From: Chara braunii
Lineage: Eukaryota > Streptophyta > Charophyceae > Charales > Characeae
Direction: 5' to 3'
NCBI GenBank assembly: GCA_003427395.1
Contig: BFEA01000212.1
Location: 2,034,248 to 2,057,432 of the forward strand
DNA length: 23,185 bases
This document shows positions 1 to 9,789 of the stretch, piece by piece; within the stretch, counting starts at the first letter, position 1, and the number at the start of each line of letters is the position of its first letter. The position numbers were made by a program, and so were the translations under genes. The notes under the pieces are model-generated. The model saw only the letters and a program-made list of their open reading frames with translations. It did no database searches and was not told the DNA's origin.

Positions 1-51
<51 letters not shown>

Positions 52-160
52 GATGACCCACACGCACACACGTACACACGCACACAGACAAATACACATA
101 CAGGTTGACACACACACACACACACACAAAGACACAAAAAGACACACGCACACACACTTA
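1..160. repeat. (CA)n microsatellite, window begins inside it
   Basis: Perfect CA dinucleotides run from base 1 to 48, then degenerate into CA-rich sequence with GA, GT and AAA interruptions to about 160. The left boundary lies outside the window. The His/Thr-rich reading frame over it is only a translation of the repeat. Confidence 0.95.
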
Positions 161-601
161 CAGAAAGCAGACAAACTTGATTTAACAAGTTTTGATGATT
201 TTAACGATGTATGTCATAATTTATTGCTTTTCAGAATAAATGAAAAATATCACACCCCCTATGATGACCAATGTGTCTATGTCTACCACCTAAAAAATGT
301 TATGTCAGGTTTTTGTTGCGTTTTTTGGCATTTAAATACTAATTTATTCATTGGTATAATGTTTTCCTAGTATATGCGGAGGCCTGATGGGAGGGCAACG
401 GTGCATTCATAACATAACTCATACACACACATTGTGGATGAAATTTTTCGTCATATCTCCTCTACCATGCGTTAAACATTGCCTTTGACTACACGACCAT
501 TGATCTCATGACATAAAAATTATTGTTTGTCACTTTGTTCACTAGTACGTTGCAATTGCAATCACACACAGACCATTGACGCGCAGGTGGCACGCAGTAA
601 C
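161..601. other. Non-coding stretch, no gene seen
   Basis: Moderately AT-rich sequence with short CA-rich patches near 420-430 and 563-570. I see no long open frame with ordinary amino-acid composition, no RNA gene and no convincing transposon terminus. A CACTAG hexamer at about 539 resembles a CACTA-type end but has no matching inverted copy to the right. Confidence 0.5.
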
Positions 602-636
602 CTCTCTCTCGATCGATCAATCGATCGATCGATCGA
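602..636. repeat. (CT)n followed by (GATC)n microsatellite
   Basis: A short CT run (602-610) passes directly into GATC/CGAT tetranucleotide repeats (about six units, one substituted) ending near 636. GATC repeats are self-complementary, so this stretch can fold back on itself. Confidence 0.9.
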
Positions 637-693
637 GGGCATGCCCGGCCGTTGTGGCCGAAAGAACACTAGGACAAGATATGGGTGTGGTGG

Positions 694-3198
694 ATGAGTG
701 CGGACCATCGAGTAGTGAATCTCGTCAATAATGAGAGCGAGGACGTCGAACCCCCCGACAATGTAGAAGGGGAAGGCAGAATATTTGAAGAACATCAACC
801 GTTGGCTGTAGAGTCTTTTGACAACTCCCGCAAGCTTGCGCCATTGATTTTCTCTGCTAGGGGCGGCATCGGTATATCACAGAATGGCATCAATGCTCTT
901 TTGTCACTTCTCATACACCCGAGATTCAGCACGAGAGACATCGCATATCGTAATAGTTGAGAGTGTTTGACATGGGTAAGCATTCAAGCAGAGGTTGTTG
1001 GATGGCACAAACGTGATCTACGTTGTGATGACTGACCACAAGATGCGCACACCATTTTGTGGCACCACGACTGGCGAACGACCTTTGCGTCGATTTTGCG
1101 TGTCGCATTACAGAAATATGAGACAGTGTCGTCTTTGGAAATGTCTCCTCCGTCGGAGCACCTCAATATATCCGGCCCACACACTAGGGGGCTAAGTTAT
1201 TACGTCCAGACAATCATCAGAGCGGATAAAGGTATGGATAGGAATGGTAATCCATGTTACGTCATCCCTCTGTCATTGTATCATGATAAGACACATATAA
1301 ACGGTCATTAAAAACAGACAGCATGTCCTCTGATGATGTCACTAGCCGATCACGCATTTGAAGCCACACTGTTAGCCTATCTTCCTGTGCTTCATCATCG
1401 CCCACATGACAAAGGATGGGGTCTGCAGTCCACCGCATTCAGAAAACGGAAGGTTGTCGTTTTGCACAAGGCCTTCACACTGACATTGCAGTCTGCGAAG
1501 GAGGCATTTCATGATGGTATAATGATAACAACAGAGCAATTCGGGGAGATAATTGTTCACCCTTTCCTCTTGAACTATATACAGGATTATCCTGAAAGAT
1601 GTGTCATTGCAACTGTGAAATTTGGTGTATGTCCAATGTGCACCGTGTCGAAAGACGACTTTGATGTCATCGCCAATTTCACGAACTGCAAGAGATCGCA
1701 AACAATAGAAACAAAACTCGTAGCAAATGTGTTAAACTCCAATAATATTGATATTCGTCGTACCGCAGAAGAGCGAATGTCAGAGTTGAACATCCACAAG
1801 CATGTTCAACAGAACGACCTTTGGGGATTTTACAGGGGCCCCAATGGTGATGATCCTCAGCTAGACTACCACCTGGCACTGCAACCAGACCATATGCACA
1901 CAATCGAGCATGGAATATTCTTGCACATGATTGACACATTTAGGGCCGCAGCCTTGAGAAGTTGCCCCACTTACCGGAGACAAAGATCTTGAAGGAACTG
2001 GATGCAAGGTTGTAAAGCGTTAGTGAGAGATGCTCCCGAACATACCCCCAACTTGTGCTACCCGTGGCCACTGCCAGCGACTTTTTTCGAGGGAGGGACG
2101 GTTTGACGCCAAACAAAATCGGTTTGTCATGACGATGTGTATTTCTTATTTATAATATTATCCCACGCTCGACAGACAAGGGCATTACCATTTGTTTTGT
2201 GAAACTCATCGGAACGTACATACGCATATTTCGGTGCACAACACACATTTGTGCTTCACTCGATGACTGCGATGCTTTGATCACGGATTTCATAAAAACT
2301 ATAAGAACAAAACTGGAAAAATATCAACCATCAACATGGAAAATTCCCAAGTTGCACGATCTCATGCATCTGAGAACGTGCATAGAGCGATCCGGTGGCC
2401 CCGACACATTTGCAGCAGATATTTGGGAGCATCATCACAATAAGTTATGTAAACAGTCGTACAGATCATCAAACAAGCGGAATTTTTTAACCCAGATGGT
2501 GAACCATGTACGCCGATCATTGGCATTGCATGAAGAGATATAGATCGTAAGGAAATGAAGGAAGAGAACAGTTGAGAACCGGTCGTCCGTGACAGAGTAT
2601 ATGCTCACTGGAATGAACACCCTCGCACTACCTGACACAACAACTCTATAACTGTGGTGGTTCAACATTGACGATGAGTGTATACAAGAGGAGGAAGGTA
2701 TTGACAACCTTACGTACAAGATACTCAAAAAGCTTCTTTGTAGACTCGATTTTTTAGATGCACTGACGACGTACATGGCGGAGAATGAATGTCAACCTCC
2801 TTCTGACGAACTACTCATACACACACGAACACATCTGGCCATCGTCTGCACAGAGGACGGCTCAAATAGGGGCGCGCCTGTTCAAACTGCAAGAGTTTCA
2901 TCGAGTTTCATGCAAGAGCAGCGCACTGTGATGTAGCAGTGAGAGCAGGCGATGAAAGTACATGGTTTGCATTAGTGGCCATGTTTTTTATTTTCACTGC
3001 ATGGACGGCAGTGCGGAGGCCTTCAAGTGCGGATCCGTGCAGTGGTAGAAAGAGGTCGACAACGAAAGGCAACACATAAGAGGTTGCAAGAAACTGAAAT
3101 GAGGGAAGTTGAATGGACGTCAACACAGTAGCGTCATCTCGGTTGACACTATAGTAGACATAGTCCATATTGTTTCATGTTTCTTTGAACCACAATAG
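694..3198 (+). pseudogene. Plavaka-type (CACTA-related) transposase, multiply disrupted
   Basis: Reading across frames gives a recognisable Plavaka-family transposase. The N-terminal part begins at ATG 694 in the frame of base 685. A segment near 1264-1290 reads YVIPLSLYHDKT (the ViPvilYSDKT block of the family), followed by LLAYLPV (1369-1389) and a block ending LNYIQDYPERCVIA with CPMC (1573-1643). LQPDHMHTIEHGIFLHMI (1882-1935) matches the family's 'spD.LHq..hGv..Hl' block. In another frame, residues around IWEHHHNKLCKQSYRSSNKR (2421-2480) match the C-terminal E..H...K..Y..sN motif. A final block, SVISVDTIVDIVHIV (3130-3174), ends at TAG 3196. In-frame stops occur at 958, 1033, 1309, 2013, 2130, 2541, 2646 and 2934. 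Frame changes lie near 1955, 2903 and 3060-3110. Family assignment rests on motif memory, not alignment. A functional copy would bind element ends and catalyse cut-and-paste; this one cannot. Confidence 0.75.
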
Positions 3199-3550
3199 GG
3201 ATCGAAGCAACATGCAAAATAACGTGATGACTGTTTTTATTTGAACAAGTATGTATTGTAGAAGAAACAAATTACAAGTGATTAACTTTAGTATTAGAGA
3301 AGCGCGACTTCTTAGAAACTCATGTTTTTTCATTATGGAATTGTATGAGAGAGAGAGTGAGAAAGAACGAGAGAGAGGTTGGTTATTGCATGTCTGTCAA
3401 TGTTTTGATGTCCCCGTTGAGCATGCACTTGTCATGCAGTAGTGAACTTTGGGGTGATCTTTAATTTGACATGCGGTTTTCTCCACTTTGTAAGGTTGGT
3501 TGTGTTTGAGATAATTTTTTATGGATACATGACAGATAGAGAGTCAAATG
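3199..3550. other. Spacer between transposase and protease remnants
   Basis: AT-rich sequence with a small GA-rich patch (3348-3376). Open frames here are short and their composition follows the simple sequence. It may be the intergenic or UTR part of the putative composite element. Confidence 0.4.
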
Positions 3551-3558
3551 TTTTTTTT

Positions 3559-3631
<73 letters not shown>

Positions 3632-3658
3632 TTTTATACAAACTCTCTCTCTCTCAAG
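3551..3658. repeat. T-run followed by (CT)n microsatellite
   Basis: Thirteen Ts (3551-3563) pass into about 32 perfect CT units ending at 3628, with a second short CT block at 3644-3656. The poly-Ser/Leu frame over it is an artefact of the repeat. Confidence 0.95.
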
Positions 3659-3898
3659 TATTTTATAAAAGTTATTTCATGTAGCCAATAACATAACAAT
3701 TCATGTGTGTCATGCCAATTTGATTGACAGGTGAGGAAATGTAATCAAACTTACGACCTCGCGTACAGTTCGGCAAGGAGCGACACCGAACATAAGTGAC
3801 AGTGTCACCCGACAGGACACCGTCCCTTCAAACATTGAGTAACGGAGCGGCAACATCGTAAAGAGGATGACGGCGTAGGTAACAGAAGCCAAGTGAGC

Positions 3899-5149
3899 AT
3901 GACAGAGTCACAGAAAAGCAACAAAGGCGATAATATGGGTACAAAAATGACGATCACTCCCACGACAACAAATAAGGATGAAAACTTATGCAGAGAGGTC
4001 GTAAGCGAACCATTGTTGTCATTGACTAGCCTGAGGTCAATGAAGAGGTGGAAGGATATGTTGGAGGACCCTTGGTACGCAGAAATATATAACTAAATGA
4101 CGTCAGGTGAAGTAAAGTATCCCCAACCGATGGTCGAAGAGTCATTTAACATTCATGAAAAGGCGAAAGTGGGGGACATGGTCAGAACGGGAGAACAAAA
4201 GACTGACATATTTGACGAGGAGCAATTGTTCTCTTTCACGTGGAAATTAAGGAGACACGTCATTGTCGTAACGAAATCCGACATTGCGCGATTGGCCGAT
4301 AACGAATGACTGAACGACAACATTATCGATATTTATTTACTGTCTGTGTATGAAGAACATTCGTCGGCACGGGACAACGCAACATTTCATGTGTGTACAA
4401 CTTTCTGGCACCTCCAAATCATTGTCCATCAAAAAGTGCATGTGGCGGAAACAGGATGGGAGGACACGATCAAGAACAAACCAAGGAAGTTGCATCGACT
4501 AAGCAATGAATTGTGACGCGCCACTGTTTCCGTAATACATGTGAACCACAAAAGACATTGGATTTTGCCTTTGTTGCTGACTGTCGGAGACTTCTTGGCA
4601 GTCATGCAAGACAACAATGCCAACAAACCTCCTATTGTCATCGTTGTTGACTCCTTAAAAGGGAAGAAACGGGAGGAATGGAAGGCCTTGAGAACATTTA
4701 TGTGGCACGAGTATCTGCACAACACATTCAACGCGAGGGTGTTGACTCCGGAAAAGATTGATACCTCGTGGGTGACATGTAAAGATCTACTAGGATGTAA
4801 ACTCTTACATGCGGAATCTCCGCAGCAGAACAACTCCACCGACTGTGGTGTTTGTATATGTTGCGTCACTGCAGCAATAATACAATATCTTGCAGCAACT
4901 GCGCCGACCGATATAACAGCTAAGGACATACTAGAAGTTGTGGCTAGGGCACATGCAAACGAAAGAACTGTTCACCAATTTCGTCAGTCTATGCTGGACC
5001 GATTAGCACGTCGCGTTGCTGTTGCAAAAGGTCACGTCACAACAATGGTCTCACACCTAGCGAAAGCGTTAGTGTCGAACGTAAGTTCACTACTGCGTGC
5101 AATTGAACAGAAAGATGGGTCGCTTGACCAGCTCATTGGCATGCAGTAA
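3899..5149 (+). pseudogene. Ulp1/SENP-like C48 cysteine protease, three in-frame stops
   Basis: One reading frame from ATG 3899 to TAA 5147 (about 416 codons) is interrupted only by TAA 4094, TGA 4307 and TGA 4514. The N-terminal third is polar. The protease domain begins at VTKSDIARLADNE (4268-4306), followed by LNDNIID, the canonical entry to the Ulp1 fold where family members read W-L-N-D. Catalytic elements are in place: His in HW (4556-4561), Asp in VDSLKG (4649), and Gln plus nucleophile Cys in PQQNNSTDCGV (Cys codon 4844-4846). A helical, basic C-terminal tail of about 90 residues follows. Family members cleave SUMO or ubiquitin-like isopeptide bonds. Transposon-borne versions occur in plant CACTA-like and Mutator-like elements, with unclear roles. 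The TGA at 4307 occupies the conserved Trp position. Upstream sequence in the same frame (from about 3838) could be more N-terminus. Confidence 0.85.
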
Positions 5150-5336
5150 CGAACTTTGTCGTGAAGGGACTCATGAATGGAATAGCATGTTTTTCGTTTT
5201 TATTTTATGACTGACAATGTGATTATGTATCGTCTAATATACACGTAGGTAAACCACAAGAATGCGCAGAGAAGTTGGTGAGTCAATGACATCGCAGTAA
5301 TGATGATACACGAATGGTTCATACGCCACTGTTTAA

Positions 5337-5360
5337 TCTCTCTCTCTCTCTCTCTCTCTC
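5337..5360. repeat. (CT)12 microsatellite
   Basis: Twelve perfect CT units, 26 bp upstream of the first ATG of the third decayed ORF. It could lie in that ORF's 5' leader. Confidence 0.9.
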
Positions 5361-5385
5361 AAGCCATCACAGCACGGGGGCCGCA

Positions 5386-6945
5386 ATGACTAGGGATATA
5401 TCTGACGCAATTGTTGTTGAATTTTTTTTACGTATGTGGGATAAAAAAAGGATAATGGCTCCAAGGCGAAAGTATGAGGATCTATACAGGTTCGTGAAGG
5501 TCGTGGAAAACAAAGATGAAGGGAGGAAGACATGCAACGCTGACAAAAAAAAAGACAGGAGAGAACATCGCAGAAGCGGAAGCCGACAATCGTACACAAA
5601 GTGAACACACATTCGCAATAGTCAACCACTTATTTATGTTCCATCACGTATGTTCGAAGATGAAAGAACGCAACGAATCACCACCCGCCACTCCCGTCAA
5701 GAGGAAGCGGACCAATGGTATCGAGAACCGTCCACCAAGAGCGCCCGCGAAAAAGTTCCGCGGAGAAAAAACGTCAAAGCGAGAACGCATGATGAAAAAG
5801 AGAATCACATACAAAAGGATAAAATCGTGGAGACGATCGATTGGAGAGACTCCGACGATTTGCATAGCGTTGTTCAATAGGAAGTAGAAGACGAACAGGA
5901 GTACTCCGTATCATAAAAGACGGACAGAGAGGAAGACGAGGCAGGGCAAGACAAGGGAGCTGACGGTGAAACTTCGGGTGAAGGTTTTCATGATGCAGAT
6001 GAGGGCGATGAAGAGGAAGAGAGGAGCAGTGAGAGCACAGAGCGAGATGAGGATGAAAAAGAGGCAAATGAATGTAGGAGGGAGGCAGATGAGAGAGATG
6101 TCATCATTTCCTAAGAGAACGAGATACAAAAGCGAAAAGAAACGCAGTAGGGAGAGAGGTGCATGTGACACGCCCTCAAATGACAGACAACTAGTGCAGA
6201 AGGAGAATGGAACGCAAAAATGTAAGCAAACTCTGTTAGCGTTGCTCACCAGGCAGGAAATCGCAGTGACAAGTCCAAAAATATGATGCAACGAAGGTGT
6301 TGTACTTTTTCAGCTGAATTGTCGATTTAACATGTACCAAACCAGAGACAATATTTTGGCTTATTAATATTATTTTTCTGTTCTAATGTGTTTCTCATCA
6401 GATGCTAGGATTTTGCAAAGAAAAACGTGCGCAAATGGGAAAGGAGAGCAAAAACCTGACCAACAAAGCGGTGCGTTCACGAAGAAAATGAAAGATATAC
6501 TGTTCCGTTCAGTTGCAAAAAACTTTGTGTTTTCCGCTGCAAAGGATGCAACGTTGTACCCGACGAAGGACAATTTTTTCATGGCATTGCAAGCAATAAC
6601 AAAGTTAATAGGGGAAAACATGGAGGAAGGACTGCAATCATATGTAGCGGAGAGCGGGATCAGAGCGGTAATAGGGGAGTGCAACAGGATGATAACAACG
6701 TGCGTGAAGAGATCACATAACAACTAAAGGATTGGTTTTGGGAAGAGAAAGACCTCCCGCTTGTCCGATCACAACAAATGGATCACAAGCTCCCTACTCG
6801 CAACAAGATGCGAGCAGAGATGGAGGAGGACAAAACCTGGAGACGGAGTGGCAACGATACTGGGGGCGCACCTGCGTTTAAGACAACACTCACTAAGGTT
6901 TTTCATATCATGAGGGACGACACGAACCTCGGCGTGACGTTGTAG
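5386..6945 (+). pseudogene. Unrecognised charged ORF, decayed; third gene of the putative element
   Basis: I do not recognise a family. From ATG 5386 an ordinary-looking frame begins MTRDISDAIVVEFFLRMWDK and continues to a stop at 5602. The same frame resumes downstream and between 5882 and 6110 becomes strongly acidic (runs such as ADEGDEEEERSSESTERDED), broken by stops at 5878 and 5914. A second frame over 5516-6294 is open except for one TAG (5885) and is Lys/Arg-rich, so which frame is real changes along the locus or one is a shadow. An A9 run at 5544-5552 is a likely slippage site. After a possible intron (6222-6401), a well-behaved exon encodes AKNFVFSAAKDATLYPTKDN and similar (to 6727). 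Another frame then continues as LKDWFWEEKDLPLVRSQQMD to TAG 6943. The mix of an acidic tract and basic clusters suggests a nuclear DNA- or chromatin-binding accessory protein, which is inference only. Confidence 0.4.
6222..6401 (+). other. Candidate spliceosomal intron, 180 bp
   Basis: A GTAAGC donor at 6222 and a branch-like TTCTAAT with pyrimidine-rich TTCTCATCAG acceptor ending at 6401 bracket an AT-rich 180-bp stretch. Its length is a multiple of three, and removal joins two open frames in the same phase, eliminating the TGA at 6292-6294. This is sequence-pattern evidence only. Confidence 0.4.
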
Positions 6946-7223
6946 CAACTTGCGTTCGTAGAAATGGTTCTTCATATGAAGTTGAGCAGACAGTGAAGAC
7001 AAGTAGAGCGGCAGACCAGATACAAAAATTAGCATGTATAAGCAAGACATCGCTTCATTAGTCCGCAACCGCAACACAGTCATGGTTTTTCGATCTTCAA
7101 GCTGGACCACGTTGTATCTGTTTCTGACAGGACCGTTACATTATTTCAGGTTGGTCTGCCTTCTATCCAAAGGAGTGGGGCAAATAACATAACTATTACA
7201 GATAACGATTTCGACTTGAAGTT
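6946..7223. other. Spacer, possible tail of the decayed third ORF
   Basis: The plus-strand frame of the preceding ORF stays readable for some 15 codons after TAG 6943, then deteriorates. The overlapping minus-strand open frame (6769-7110) appears to be its shadow. Nothing else is recognisable. Confidence 0.3.
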
Positions 7224-7402
7224 CATTGCACCAACCCCCGAGAGAGAGTTAGAGACGGGGAGAGAGAGAAAGTTTCTTTGCAAGACCTTGAACAATGGGC
7301 GGGGGAGGAGAGGGGAAGATAGTGGTGTGAATTAGAAGTTTCACACGAAATCTGCCAACAAGAGTTGCAGGAGGTCACTGTCATTGCATGCTCTCTCTCT
7401 CT

Positions 7403-7433
<31 letters not shown>

Positions 7434-7906
7434 AAGAAAAAAAAAAAAAAAAAAAGACAGACAGACAGATGGGCAAACGGAGATAATCACTGTGAAATAC
7501 GATACTTAAACAATGAGTGTACAACGTGTGTTATGTTATTTAGAATACAATATTTTGCATTGGTCAAGGTCGGCTATGACAAACATCACCCACAACCTTC
7601 AAATGTTATCTGTTGTTGTTGGTGCAAGGTTGGCTACTGCGTGCCACTTCATGTCTCCGACTGACATGTCGGAGAAATTGTGTCACGCATTAGTGAACCC
7701 TGCTTGTAGTGCATTGCACCAACCCGAGAGAGAGGTAGAGACGAGGAGAAAGATAAAGGAAGTTTGTGTGCGAGACCTTGAACAGTGGACGGGGAAGGGG
7801 AGGGGAAGACAGTGGTGAGAATTATAAGCTTCACAATGAAATATGCACTCAAGAGTCGCATGAGGTCATTATCAAGTCTATCATCATATACTATCGAGAG
7901 AGAGAG

Positions 7907-7953
<47 letters not shown>

Positions 7954-8199
7954 CAGACGGGCAAACAGAGATAATGACTGTGAAGTATGATACTCAAACA
8001 ATGATTGTACAGCATGTGTTGTGTTATTTATGATACAATATTGTACAATTGGTAAAGGTTGGCTATGACAGACATCCTCCACAACCTGCAAATGTTATTT
8101 GTTGTTGTTGGTACAAGGTTGGCTACTGCGTGTCACTCGATGTCTCTGACTAACATGTCGGAGAAATTGTGTCACGCACTAGTGAACCCTGCTTGTAGC
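7224..8199 (+). repeat. Tandem duplication: two copies of a 488-bp unit
   Basis: Copy 1 (7224-7711) and copy 2 (7712-8199) both start CATTGCACCAACC and end GTGAACCCTGCTTGTAG. They align along their whole length with scattered substitutions. Each carries, in order, a GAGAGAG-rich segment, a GACCTTGAACA block, a (GA)n plus poly(A) core (copy 1 about 7391-7456, copy 2 about 7896-7951), a GACAGAC...GGGCAAAC block and a 3' block around GGTTGGCTACTGCGTG. In copy 1 the core starts with (CT)6(AG)n, which is self-complementary. A frame over the last 150 bp stays open in both copies (LVVVGxRLATACH-like), but substitutions show no clear synonymous bias, so I do not call a gene. Confidence 0.9.
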
Positions 8200-9318
8200 A
8201 AGGCAACAAACCATATTCTTGACGCCCCCTCATACATCCATTCATAAAATGAATTACCGCAAAGCAGCAGAGGAAAAAATGAACGTTGGATATTGTGTGT
8301 CACTTCATAAATTCGGTCCATTTCCACGAAAAGTAAACCGCTCATGCTATATTATTCCCTCTCCCTCTCTCTGTCCCCTCCCCCCCCCGCACCTCCCCAC
8401 CATGTTTTTCGCCAACGTCATAAAAACAGAACCTACAAAATTCGGTGTGTATTAGCTGTCATAGATAGACAAAGACTCAAAGATTAGGAAATACGAAACC
8501 ACAGTGTATTACGGTGCACTTGCGGAAAGAGGTGACTTTACGTAGGTTCTGTAATTCCTGCACTACGTCGTTGCTCCCTCCATCCACAGGTTACGATTTG
8601 TGTGTCAATGTTCGGTGTCTATCATATTTTCACACACGCACAACGACCCTATGTGTCGTGACCTGCTCAATGACAAAGACCGACAAGATCATCATCCGCC
8701 CATAATGATGTACGTTGTTTTATCGCATTCTCTTCAGCAACAGACAAAACGAATGTACTGACATGGGAAGAAACCACACCATTGTACGACCCGAGCGGCA
8801 AAAAGTGAATTTTTTTCCCATCAAGAAGTGCAATATTCAACAATTGGCCAACACACTTCCAACACTTTTTTAACATGTTTTCAACAAATGGATCAACAGT
8901 TGAACACAGTATAATTTGTTTGCGACATCTGTGATCAGCGTTTAATTCCTTCACTTCTGGTGGACGACATGAGACCCCCATCGACAAATAATTTATCAAC
9001 ACACTTCCAATGGTTTATAAATGGGGCCCACATGCGATAATCCTGTCACAAAAATCGCCACAATGTTTTTGTTGATCACGAGACGAAATCCTTTTAATCC
9101 TAGTTTAATCAGAAAATAAAAGTTTGGCCGGCAACCAAACACCGGTTTCACAATCATAAAAAAAAAAAAAAAACACGCGCGCATCTTAAGTTCACGCGCC
9201 TACACACCCTCTACTCGAGTCAACCATTCAGTCAACGTAAACCACTCACAATGTCACGACTCACGCGGTATACTTAAACTTTAAACCAAACTTATTTTCT
9301 GTCGCTTGCAAAAAACAG
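8200..9318. other. Non-coding stretch, no gene supported
   Basis: Contains a C/T-rich patch with a C run (8359-8400) and an A-run at about 9159-9174. A 14-bp direct repeat CAACACACTTCCAA occurs at 8849 and 8997. A minus-strand open frame (8667-9002) has a fairly ordinary composition but no upstream ATG and no recognisable motif. I regard it as unproven. Confidence 0.4.
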
Positions 9319-9345
9319 GCGGATACCCTTTGTAAGGGTATTCGC
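9319..9345. repeat. Near-perfect 27-bp hairpin
   Basis: GCGGATACCCTT, loop TGT, then AAGGGTATTCGC. The 12-bp stem has a single G-T wobble and a 3-nt loop. No U-run follows, so there is no reason to call it a terminator. It could be a cruciform or an RNA stem in a repeat-derived transcript. Confidence 0.85.
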
Positions 9346-9789
9346 AGCCACAACGGGACAGTTGGACTAACGAAAGGTCTACTGTCATAGGGTAATCAGG
9401 CCCGCTATAATCTGGGTGTCCTGACATGAGGTGCGTCAAAGAGTCACCATACCCGAGTAGTGAGTATGGTGGTCCTGACCTGGAGGCAGGTAAAAGGGGC
9501 TGTCAAGACAAATGGTCCGACTAGTCCTAGTCTGAGACGGGCCGAATGAGAGATATCAGACTGACGGAGGGTCTGTCACTCCTGACCAATGGTAGGCGAA
9601 AACCAAGGCAATCAATAACTCTTGGTTGTGAAAAACTGTTTATATTACTTATTATTTTGTTATGGATTCTTATTTGAATTATTTTATTTAATTATTGTTT
9701 GATGACTGCTTGTCAGGGAGACTGTATGTTGGAAACGTGCTTGGTGGTTTATGAACTTGTTTGTTTTGCAGGCTTACCTAAAACTTCCC
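9346..9789. other. Hairpin-rich non-coding stretch with a possible 3' splice site
   Basis: Further inverted repeats follow the 27-bp hairpin: CACCATAC/GTATGGTG (9445-9452 with 9464-9471, 11-nt loop) and AACCAAG/CTTGGTT (9601-9607 with 9621-9627). GTCCTGAC or close variants recur at 9417, 9472 and 9580. AT-rich sequence from 9630 ends in TTTGTTTTGCAG (to 9771), a good acceptor-like sequence, but no donor or flanking exon is convincing. The segment could be the LTR or UTR of an unrecognised retroelement. Confidence 0.35.

Larger units (their letters stand above)
694..6945 (+). mobile_element. Probable dead DNA transposon: Plavaka transposase, Ulp1 protease and a third ORF
   Basis: Three decayed coding blocks lie on the same strand: a Plavaka-type transposase (694-3198), an Ulp1-type cysteine protease (3899-5149) and an unrecognised charged ORF (5386-6945). 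All show similar decay (stops and frameshifts), suggesting one insertion of one age. Plant CACTA-like and Mutator-like elements are known to carry Ulp1 protease domains, which fits one composite element. I could not find terminal inverted repeats or a target-site duplication, so the true ends are unknown and the extent given is only that of the coding blocks. The alternative is separate insertions side by side. Confidence 0.45.

Noticed and set aside
6390-6410. CTGATGAGAAAC on the minus strand as a hammerhead ribozyme core
   Set aside because: The CUGAUGA and GAAA elements abut with no helix II between them, and no helix I/III partner is visible.
7766-8033. Poly-lysine open frames
   Set aside because: They cross the A-run at about 7907-7951, and the flanking sequence is the 488-bp repeat. 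No coding conservation between the two units.
539-8186. CACTAG at 539 and CTAGTG at about 8179 as CACTA-type terminal repeats
   Set aside because: Only six bases match. The adjoining sequences are not inverted copies, and the right-hand site lies inside the 488-bp repeat.
8667-9002. Minus-strand 111-codon open frame with Cys-rich motif-like text
   Set aside because: No ATG at the start, no recognised family, short, and flanked by A/T-rich non-coding sequence. Not enough to call a gene.
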